The translations under genes were made by a program, and so were the position numbers. DNA of 60,000 nucleotides from Antedon mediterranea (lineage: Eukaryota > Echinodermata > Crinoidea > Comatulida > Antedonidae). Positions within the stretch are counted from its first letter, which is position 1; every line of letters begins with the position of its first letter. This document shows positions 40,401 through 52,400 of the stretch, in pieces. The stretch spans positions 25,772,412-25,832,411 of the forward strand of contig NC_092675.1 in NCBI RefSeq assembly GCF_964355755.1, given 5' to 3'. The notes under the pieces were generated by a model. It was given only the letters and a program-made list of their open reading frames with translations. It ran no database searches and had not been told where the DNA came from.

Positions 40401-43400
40401 ATAGAAAGTAATGGTTTATTTGATTCCACTCATTAAAACACACGTGATCAATATTCGGTGTGTGATTTTGTTCTACCGGGACTTTACTCGTCTTACAGCA
40501 CTGTCCACTTCCGTGCAGTAATTCGTGATTAGTTTTATCATGAGTATCAATAATTGAGTAGAATTATATCTCTTAGAAGTTATTCAATTACATTATTGCG
40601 CTTTAATGGTAAGAGTAGACAAATAGATGCAAGTTATGGCAATTTGGAGATAGTTCTGTTGTTGCGGCATTTCCGATGGTAGGATGGATCGTATGCAGAT
40701 TCCTGAATGTATGAATAAAAATGAACTAAGTATAGGTTGCTTATAATTAAGATTATAGCTTGAAGAAAATTATGATACTACATGAATAATAAATAACTGG
40801 ACATTAATATGTTACCTAACTCTAGACATGAAGAACCGTCTGATTTAAAACATAAAGCATCAACATTTTTTTTTATTAACTTTAAAACAAATTTAATTCC
40901 GTTTCAAATGATATGAAGTTTAGTCCAGATGTTTTGCAACAATATAGAACAAAATAACTATTAATTATTAATATTGAATAAACTGGCTGAAACAAATTAA
41001 ATTTAACAATTAATACACAATATGTTTCTTGTCAACGCAAACAACAATCCAGTGAAATATATTATACTAAAATGATCCTGGAAAGGTAAGATTAATCAGT
41101 TATCCCTATAATTATCATGGGCAAGTGGACCAGAGACCAAGACTATGCTGTATACAGTAGTGTCGCTGCTACGGAAAAAGACTAACTCCACACCCCACCC
41201 CCCCCCCCCCCCACCCCAAAAAAAAAGATAAGAAAAAAAAAAGAGGGCGGAGATGGAGGAGATAGGAAGCGAGTAGAAAGATACATAAATGCTTACCAGA
41301 TATATAAGTGCTAATAGCACAACGATTGTGAAAATCGATGCAATGATAGCCGCAATCTCTCCTGTACTCAGAGGACAGCTACCACAATCAGCAGGGCATA
41401 CGCTACAATCTTCGTCTCGTTCGGTATCACAAAATGCATCACCACAAACTACAAAATTATGTAAAACACGTTTATTCGTAATCGTTGCAGTTAATTTTTG
41501 TTAATTTTTGTTAATATACGGTAATATAAATAATATTTACGCTTTACTATATTTTGAGGAATGATCTATAATACTTTGCAAGTATCTTCATATTTGCCAG
41601 TTCTTATACTATGACGTTATATATATATATATATACTATGACGTTATCCAAATTCCTTCACTTGCACTGATGAAGGGCTAGCGTTGCCCGAAAGCTCTGC
41701 TAACTTTTCTGGCTGTTTTACCTTATCGTTTTGATTTAGTTTTTCGCTTATTTTGTATCTCCATTGAGATCCAGCCACTGATACCCACAGCATTGTCATT
41801 TTTTTCAGTTTGGATTCATATTTAGTACACATATTATATTCACAGTTTTTAAAATTCGTATCCTGTAAATAATTATCTGCATTTTATTAACGCGGCTCAT
41901 TACTAGAATAAACCCTAGTTTCTTTTGTATCTGATATTTAAAAAAACTAAATTAATAATCATTTAATCTGTATTTTCCATGTCGTTAATTTTTCTTTTAA
42001 TTAGAGAAAATTGATCTCCCATCCATCACATAAATTAAAAAAACATTGGTTTGGCTGAAGTGTTATTTGGGATCACCAAATAGAAAGCAAGATAATTTGT
42101 TTATTTATATTAATGAGTTATAATGCTCGTGTAATAATATTGCATTGTACGATAACCAGTTTGTCCTTGTTTTATTTAAAACATCATTTCTACAGTAAAC
42201 CATTCAGTGGCGGATTACCATCTAGCCGAAAACTATCATTAGGTATATTTAACGTAATAAAGCAATTATTTGTACGGAGTAGGCAGGAGGATGTTACAGT
42301 ATTATCTTTCTTTTCTTAGATTAGTCTAGATTCTCGAAAATAACATAGTTTAATTTCGTTCATATAGAGCTATAGGGCATATGTGAAAATATTGGTAAAG
42401 TGGTCGTCTCCCCGTACCGGTTCTAAACACCCAGCTCGCAAATATTTAGCGCCCCCTTGTGTCATTATACTGTACAATCTAACCATTTCTTTGTAATAAA
42501 GTTATAAACATGATTCATCATAGAAAATACGATGATAAGATGGCACTGTAATTTATCATATACAACGTAAGTAAAAAGTGGTATAATGTGAAAAAAAAAA
42601 ATATTCTAAAGACAGTATGATAATGATTATAACATGCGTGTTATGGTCATTTGAGATCAAAACAAAAGCAAAGAATATGATGGAACTACGAGCACCGTGA
42701 CTTATCGCCATGTTTGTGGTCATTAGTATAAATATACTTTTTAACTGTCAATACGAAACGCATGCATATTATAAATTATTTGAAATGAGCCCTGATCTTC
42801 TGATGACAACTAACTAAAATACATCGCGCGTATTACTCCGTTAACACTGATTTGTATACAGGTGTTACAAAAGAATTTCATGGTTCGTGCGTTTTCTATT
42901 ATGACACCCCACGAGACGATTGATACAGAATATTATCCCCACGTCCATTGCGAGACATTTCACGTACTAATTGTATTAACATGCAGAAAACATCACTCCT
43001 CGCACACACAGCATACCAGAAGTTGGTTGCTCTTAATCGTCATTAACTTTAAAAATAGTTCCTAACTAAACATTCACAAACGAATATCGATCAATTACTC
43101 AATGTTATTTTAAAGCCAGTTGAAGAAATTCAATTTAGCTTGATATAGAAGTCATTAAATTATAAAGTACAGTAATCTAATAAAGATTTGCTTAAAGACC
43201 TTTCCCACTTATATTGACATCGATCTTTAATATAAAGTCAAATGTATGCAAGTTAAAGAATGATGAAGCGGCGTATACGGGTTAATAATACTTAGTAGAG
43301 TTTGTCTACCGAATTACCCCGATTCTAAAATCATCTTATGCAATGCATGGTGAATGATATTCCCAAAATGGAGGTTTAGCATTGAAACTTTGTTTATTTC

Positions 43401-46400
43401 GTGAAGTGGGGCCTAGAACAAAACATTGTATATATATATATGCCTAGTTGTGAAGAAACTGAAGACCTGTAATAATACAAATACCAAGGCAAGGGAACAA
43501 TTATGTTTTTTTCTTTTCCTTAATTCAACAAACCTAAAAAATAATTAAATAATAATAATAATAACTTAAATATTAGGAAAAAAATGCAAAAAAAAGTTGT
43601 ATGATTGACATAAGTACACATTCCATTACTCCTATCCTTTTTTACATAACCTATTTACTGTTTAAAATTTTGTAACCTAATTGGCAAACTTATATATAAC
43701 TTACAAAGAAATGATCTGACATTAAATGACCTACATATGTGGGGGAAAAACCAACTTATTTTTTCTGCAAAATTATACAACTTTGAAGTTTATCCACAAT
43801 TCTGTAGAAATTGTGAAATACACTGCTCACAAAAGTAGGCATATTTTTGTTTTGGTGAACCCAAGTAGCATTATAAAACACCCATTTCACGTCAGATCTA
43901 AGAGAAGTAATATTATATTTTGACAGCCATTTAAAATTATTTCGCTTGTTGGTGCATTGTCAGATTCTCTGTGGAGCATTGTTTGATTTCGTGTCTAAAA
44001 TTAGCACGTTTTCGGACAAATATCGATACCACAGCCATCCGTAAATAAAAGAAAAGTCTAGGGACTTCTGTTTGTTGTTCCTCTTCAGTAAACATTCTTG
44101 TACAAAGGTGCGTTACTTATTCAAACACTTACGGTACACGTCTTATGACATGACCTAAATATGAATAAAGTGGATAACGAGACCTGGGGGTACTACTAGA
44201 AAATATACAATGGGTGATACAGTGCACGGTGAACTTGCCAATACCTTTAAATATTGATTTTGTGTAGGCTACCATCTTGGCTACCATATCAAAACTATGA
44301 CAATGTTCTATCAGGGAAGAGTTAACAATTTAACTCTTCCCTGGTTCTATAAATAGATATATTGCAAAAAGGTTTTAAACATTCTCTCGTGCTTAATAAT
44401 TTACTAATAATGATTAGAATTATCTGCAATTAAGCTGAATGTTTCGAGTTAGAACCTTGATTGGGAGGCTTTTTCTCATTCTCACAAAGTTCCTCATTTT
44501 AATCGTTTGAAAATTAATTAATTAAATTCAGTATATCACTGGTGGTTTAGAATTTCTTCGATGCCTGTAAATGTTTAAGCTGTTTGTCATTCTTATGAAT
44601 ATATTCTAAACCACCAGGTGAAATATGAAAATTGATTAGTTAATTTAGATAAAGATGATGATATTTATGGGAATGAGAAAAAGCCGCCCCAACCAAGATC
44701 CGAACTCACAATATTTCTGCTTGATATGCAGATGTCGTAACCATTATAGATAATATATGCAAAAATGTTATGTAATTTGCATAATTGTCTCAGATGGAAT
44801 AAATATTTTACGATTACATAATGGTATACTTTATTTTGTATCAAAGTTTGTTGTTAGATTATTTTGGATATTTGTTCAAGCAAGTTAAGGGCAGGGGGCA
44901 AGGATATTTCAATAAGCCGAAGTAAAACTAGATTATAGTTATGGTAATAGATACCACATTCCAAACTGAGATTGTTGTCTTAGGCCTAAGGGTTTTGGCC
45001 GTGGGGTCACAGCATTTATGATCATAGGACGAAGGGTTATTCGCCTTAAACAGATCATATCGATCTGAAGATCAAAGGTTACAAGACTGGTGATTCTGAG
45101 TAACCAAAAGTCACAACCAAAATATAAGCCAAAACTGATACAATTTACCGTTAATACAACTTTCCTACACATTGTGTTGCCTTTTTTTAAATTAACCGAT
45201 TCTTTCTGTTCTGTTTAGAAATCACGTTTTCTACATCTTATCTTTGAAAAATATTACCGGTACTAGTATTAAATTATATGAAGAGGTTAGCTTAACTTGA
45301 TGTTCATGGTTTACAGAGTGCATCTCGGTTTTTACTTTCCAATCTTTATCACATCTTTATCGTTGCTTATCGTTTTGGCTTCATTTCATTTTTTCAGGGC
45401 AAGGTAACACATTGCGCAAAACAAAACTTGAATCTCTTAGGGAGTTAAATACAACTTTACAATATAAAAGGTGTGACGCATGACTTGAAATATATTAAGA
45501 AAACAGAAAAATAAAAACGTCTTAGTTGTCACGGTTTGAGTATGATATACTGTAGAACAGGTTTAAGACAACTGTTACAAAAAGTCAAGATTTCTAGCGG
45601 AAAAACATAATTTAATGTAGCCTAGCAAATGTCGAGTTCTCTTTTACAATAATAAAACATGTTGAAATGCATTTTTATAATCAAGTTGTATTATCGGAAT
45701 GGCAAGCAGTCTGACCCCAAAGCTATCAGATTAATCATTATGTGTTGTCAGTATTGATTATAATGTATACAATTCTACTTGATTGAGGCGTACCATGTAG
45801 AAATGTTATACAAACAATTTATATATTTTTTTTGGTTTCTATAAAAAATCTTAATATGCCATATGATAATAAAATAGTTAATCAACTGCAGTACGTATTT
45901 TTTCTCATCGTGAATGCAATGGCACAGAGAGTAGTAAAAATACTAATTAGTGTGGTTTTGTGTAAAAACTACTTTTGGCGCTGATGAGCTGCTGACGCTG
46001 GAAACTCGCATGTTTTTAAAATGACGTCATTTTCAGAAACTGTAGAATACATTCGCTATTAGACGCGCAGCTCATAAAACGCTTCATTTTATGGTTTTAC
46101 GCTACACGGACAAATTCAAATCACGTAAACAGTATATTGTTGTGTAAGGCTTGGTTCCACCATGGTTCCACCGTAAGCCGATTTTCCACTAGGCGAAGTT
46201 ATTCGCGCGAATCGAAAGTGTCAGCTTACACGCATGCGTATTAATGCTTCCATCTTCCAAATCTTTCTCTACGCATGCGTATAAGCTGACGCTTTCGATT
46301 CATGCGAACAAATACGCCTAGTGGAAAATCGGCTTTAGGCTCAACGCCATTTACTTTACCAATAATTACTTGCTTTGCGCCTAGGTTCTTGCGTTGTGTC

Positions 46401-49400
46401 CTAGCCCAATATCCACCCCCATTATATCACAACTAAACGACTATTTTGGGATGGTTTTCCGTGATCTAACCGAGCTACAATATCAATACTTAGCAAAATA
46501 GATAAAATGATAATGTAATTAACGGTGAGGTCCCTAACCAACTTCACAACTACTGATGACATCATTTATTATTTTAAAATGTAATGTAAACTACCATGAA
46601 AATGAACCTAGCGTAAAATGTAATTAACCATACCTACTAAATGTATATTTATGAAAATTGTACAAGAAAAATATTAGGATAAAAAAAAAATTAGCATTCG
46701 TAATTTTTTTTTTCGGTTAAATGACTAAATAATTGGACCGTATACGACATGACTTTAAACAAACTAACTAGGTCTATGATATATTTTAAAAGAAAAACGT
46801 TAATATCGATTTCATTCGTAGGAAACAGCGTGATATTTAATAGTTAATGTGCAAATTTAAAAAAAAGTATGCGATTGAATTAGAAATAAATTCAGTTTAT
46901 AGAATAGGTCTAAAAGAGTACCACTACAAGTCAGACTTTCTACAGTAAAATCAAACTTCATTGTTAAACTAGCATCATCTAGATTTCCAAAGACAACTAA
47001 ACCGGTAACGATAACACCTGGATTTATGATCAAAGTGGAACTCTATATAATAGACCAATCCCACCTGCATCGTTGGTATTAGAGTAAATTAACAAAGATA
47101 AGTTGGCGGTAATTAAATACCCGACGGATACGTCAGACTATATTAACCGGAATTTATTGAAGCGTTGGAGGAAGTAAAATAAATTTTATGGTTTACTTAC
47201 ATAGTTTATGCATAATTATGTCATGAATATTATAACAATAGTAATAAATATAATGATGCGTTGATTATTATTATCATGGTTTGTCCAGCTGTGTCAATTG
47301 GTAATTTTAATATTTATGAATTGTTTATTTATATATTTATTGTTATTCTGTGTATTTTTTAAAAGAATAATATCACAGAGGAGTTATAGCATATTGAAAC
47401 TTTCACTAATTTTTGTTTGTGTTCATATTTGTTGGTATTCAAAGATGCCACATTATATAAAATAATTGTCTAACAACAACCAAGATTTTTGTCAAGACTT
47501 TTGTCAAGTTAGAGATATTGATATTCACTGACCGATAATCTATTCTTCCACAGTTAGCAGTTACTGACAATCTTGAAATTTACTTATTGTTTTGTAACCA
47601 ATTCTGAAAATGTCAATCTCGATAAAAAGACCAATTTTACAAATCTTTTATTCATTTTTTTTTAAATTAAACATTTTTAAATTATTTTTGTAGACTGATA
47701 TTTAGGGTCCCTCTTTAATGAATATGAAATACTGTACTAATAATAATATATATACTGACGTTTCAATATTACGCCATCATAGAAAAAAACTGAACATAAA
47801 TATAACTTAGACATGCACAAGGTGACAGTTGACGTCTGTGATTACATCGCCTATTTCCATCGGGAAATAACATTAAACATGAATTTTCTCTTCTTATTGG
47901 TAACATTAAACGTATTACAATTTAACTTAATTTAACAGTCAATGTGCTTTTTACACAGATTTGCGTCAATGTCGACAGCCCATGAGTTTCGTCAAACAAT
48001 CTTGAATGTAAATTAACCCGTATCAATTTAGTTGATTTATCAAAATTGAAAAAGAAAAATCACACTAAAACATACATGTGTCACGCCAATATGAAATGGT
48101 TCAGATGTTATACGTCAGACAAGAGTTATGAAAAAAAAACTAATATTTATCAAGTTTTGTAATTTTTTAGGTTGAATTTAAAGTGATTAAAAGCCCACTA
48201 GCACTTAGACTGTCGAGTAGTATGGATAATCTAACAATGATAGGTTATTAAATACTGTAAATGTCCAGGCTTTACGTCAACGAATTATTATGGAGCATCT
48301 ATCTAGTTATCAAACACTGGAGAAATAATTAATATTGAGGTTAGTTCATTCTAAATATACAGGAAAATCCTATGAAATGTACTTTTACTAATACAAAATT
48401 AGCGGAATAAAAAAAAAACTTGTGGTCAGAAAACATATATTCTCTCAATATTTGACTGTTCTTTTTAACATTTTTATAAACAAGTTACTACAGCCTGTAT
48501 ACATTTTAAATAGGTTAGGTCGAAAAATCATGGTAGAAATATGGTATATTTGTCTTATTTAATCTTGTATCAAATAAACTAATCTTCGACGACAAGCTGT
48601 CAATTCGCATTTCTATGTGTTTAAATGTGTAATTGTGTTTTGGTTTACTACAATTTACCCTTGTAACCTTTAAATATAATTATGTTAAATTAACTGAGAC
48701 TATTTTGTGAATTGCTTGCAGGCTTGTTTGCTATACAAGTGATAAAATGACTAAAATTGATTTTAGACGAACAATGCAATTACTGCATTGAATAACTAAT
48801 AGCAAAAGAAAAACACTTAAATATAACTACATGACCCTTGAAATTCTTTTACATAATATTAAAGCGGATAATTGTTACATAATATTAAAGCGGATAATTG
48901 TTACTCAAAATTAAAGGAACTAGGCATACACCCGAATCTGCATCTGTCGCTAGGTAGATAATAACTGGCTATTGAGAGTCACCTAGATACGAGTTAGGTT
49001 TGTTTTAATCCAGTCGTTTTTTTATGTAAAAACGTTTGATATGATAATATCATATATATTATTTATATAATGTGATATAATACTTTGGTATATTAATTTG
49101 TTTGTGTAACCGTGTAACTGCTTTACAAACTTAAAATCCGAAAAACGGCAAAAAAGAAAAAAAATGAGAGTCGCACCGGAGTACAGTCGCACAGTGACGA
49201 TTAGCGTTAAAAAATCATCGTATAAAATTGGATGGCGATTGATGACAATGCCGTAATTATTGCTACTGTATACAGATTTTGATCAAACTATTTAAATAAA
49301 ACTGTATAATATTTGTACTGTTCTTTTCCTCTTATAGGAGGTTGAACTCAAATGTTTTAGATAACAGAATAATTTAATTTTGCGAGGAAGCCTTTTTTTT

Positions 49401-52400
49401 CTTTTAACACTCTAGAGAACTGTGATTAGCATTACAAGATTGAAGTATCGCCCAAATATAGTAATATTATCGATTTTCACTAAATTCAATACGAGTTATG
49501 TTATGTAGTTGATTGAAATTTAGATGGCTGACAGAAATTCATAGGATTGCCCGATTTTCGTTAACGCCATGGACATTTTGTATCGACATTAAGCGATGCC
49601 AAAAATATGTGTAAATTGTAACGGAAAGTTGAATTCAAATGCTCATACCAATCTATAGTCCCTAATACATCATTGTTTTCGAAGTTACATATCTTTCAAA
49701 ATAATCCCAAAATAGATCAATAGAGATCAAGCGTGTCATAAATAATTCTCAGTTACAAAGATATCCCCACCTCACATACACACCCCTTGTTTAGTGGTGT
49801 ACCATCTACTAAGCCAATTATACTGAATTCCTCAACATATGTGGTATTACACTCTCAGTATACGGATGATTCTTATGTTTAGTAACTTATATAGATTCTT
49901 TCAATTATTCTTCCTTCCGTTTTCGGTTATACATACAATGCGTTGCGCACGATTACACGCGAGCGTGTTGTTGTTGACTTAACATAATTTTGGTGTGTAC
50001 ACCTGTTTGGTGTTCAAGCTGTTTCCGACCAACTGGCAAAAACAGGTGTTAAACTTTGGTCGCTTAGTTACGGATTCAGTTTGTTCCGCCCGTGCCAAAT
50101 ATCGTGTAGCAATTAATGATATTTAAAGAATGTGCTTTACGTTATTGGATTGCATTGTGTAAATCATATACACAATGAATTGTGTTGACGAATCTAATTA
50201 TAGATGTCATACGGTCATTCTGCATTATGATGATTCTTTGCTTTAGAATCTGTTTATTGCCTAAGCTACACCTTATACTCATATAGGCAAAGATTTAAGG
50301 CCAATTTACACAGACGAGCGCGTAGCATGCCCCATGTAGGATCTGTATATCCTTAATGGGAAAAAAGGCTTTGTGTAAATGGTATAAATAAGGAATAACA
50401 TAGATCCTATATTATTTGTATGCCTATTTACTGTGTAAACTGGCCTTCAAAGAGAATTGTTTCATTTTAGTCTTACTCTTCTAAAGCTTGGTTCCCACAT
50501 GGAGGCAACACAACGACGTATACGCAATGCAAGTGTGTTGTCCAGTAACAACCGACAGTTCGAATGACACATTGCATCGTGATTGGTCAAATACTTACGT
50601 CGTCCTTGCGTTGCGTCCTAGTGGAAAAGAAGCTTTACTAAAGGAAAGTCTAAACACACATTAGAGCCATAAATAGAGAGAGTTACGACTTTGAATGGAT
50701 TAGAAGCCATGTTTGTGTCCAACTACTATTCTTAAGTAGCGTATGGAGTTGAGTCTTTTGTTTTGAAAATGTATAACGTTCAAAAGGCTTTAATTATCGA
50801 ATTTAATATCAAAACAATCAATTTGTTTAAAGGTTTTTGTTAAAATAATTAGAAAATTATAAAGTTACTGCGAACATGATTTTAAACAACAAAAATAGCA
50901 ATTTCGGAACGGCTCTGGCTGTGCGCTCCATGCACGCGCCTACGCGTGTGCGTTTAGTCTGTACAGCGATTCTCTATAATAGTAATGCATTGTTTTTACA
51001 TTTTGTTGTTTAAAATCATGTTCGCAGTAACTTTATGATTTTTGATGGCGATTGATGAAAATTCCATAATTATTGCTACTGTGTGTATACAGATTTTTGA
51101 AACAAAAACTCTTTAAACAAATTGATTTTTTTTATATTATATTCGATATTTAAAGCCTTGTGAATGTTATACATTTTTTAAGCAAATGACTCGACCCTAT
51201 ACGCTATAATAAGCATAGTTGGACACAAAGATGGCCGGTGTGCACACCACGTGACTTTCTAAAATCTGTGAACGCAATGTCGAAACTCTCTCTATATATG
51301 GCTCTGACACACATCAAGGAAATGCGCCCTCTTCGGATGAATAATTTGAAAACTTTCATGATTGGTTCCCTTATTTTTATTTCCTTGGTCATTAAACAAA
51401 AGGTCATTACAAAAAAATGAATGACTCAGATCATGACCGTCATGATACCTTTTTATGTTATGTTATAAAATTGTATATGTTTGAAATATATTCGTACATG
51501 CACGAAGCTATGAAATCAATATGAAGAACTCCACTGGGGACAATTAAACGTTTGTATTGACATCTGCTACACAAACATAGGTTATTGGCTTAAGAGTTAA
51601 AAAACACGTTCGTAACTTACCGACTGCCTCTTCCACTGTCAAGACGCTATGCAAGGCTGCCTGAATGTTCCCTATGCGAATGTGAGCAATTATGGAAGTC
51701 AGGCCTGTTGTAACTAAAGCAACCTCCGTGCTCCACATCGCTGTTGCTAGGTTACCGTAAACGGTCGGAGTATGTGTAAATATGGTTCCATTTGGAGGAA
51801 TCCATGGTCCGCAGATACCATTACCAATCTAAAAATAAATCCGTAATAAGCAAATGAAAACTTACTTCCATAACATATTGCAATTTATAATAGGCCTAAG
51901 AATAAGAAGTAATTTCTGCCAATAAAAATAACACACACAAACAGAAATATATATACATATTTTTTCTCATTATCACAGATGTTTTCATCTTTATCGTTTA
52001 AAATTAATTAATTAAATTTCACCGGGCGGTTTACAATTTATTCTGTGCCTGTGTGATGTTTATATACATGAAGGGCTAGTGTTGTCTGAAAGCTCTGCTA
52101 ACGTTTCCGGCTGTTTTACTTTATCGTTTTGATTTAGCTTTTCGCTTTTTTTTTTGTACCTCCAATGAGATCCATCCACTAATTTTTGTTTTAGTAATTT
52201 GCCTTTGGATTTATATATGCATATATATAAACTATAAAGTACCTCCTCTCATGTTCACATTGAATAATGATACATAGGCCTATTTCTTACCACACTTTGA
52301 GGACATGAGTGGACATTAATATGATGTAAGCAGCAGTTATTCTCGTCGTAACTTGTATCCCTATCGTCACATGTAGTATTATAGCAAAAATCCTTTGCTT

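Noticed and set aside
41644-41832. 62-codon open frame on the minus strand
   Set aside because: It is the reverse translation of the SINE tail, which recurs elsewhere without the frame being preserved.
3076-45262. Palindrome TACCGGTA at a few sites (e.g. about 3077, 14676, 15925, 45254)
   Set aside because: Only about four sites and two of them are the same LINE 3' UTR; not enough to claim enrichment like that of TAGGCCTA.
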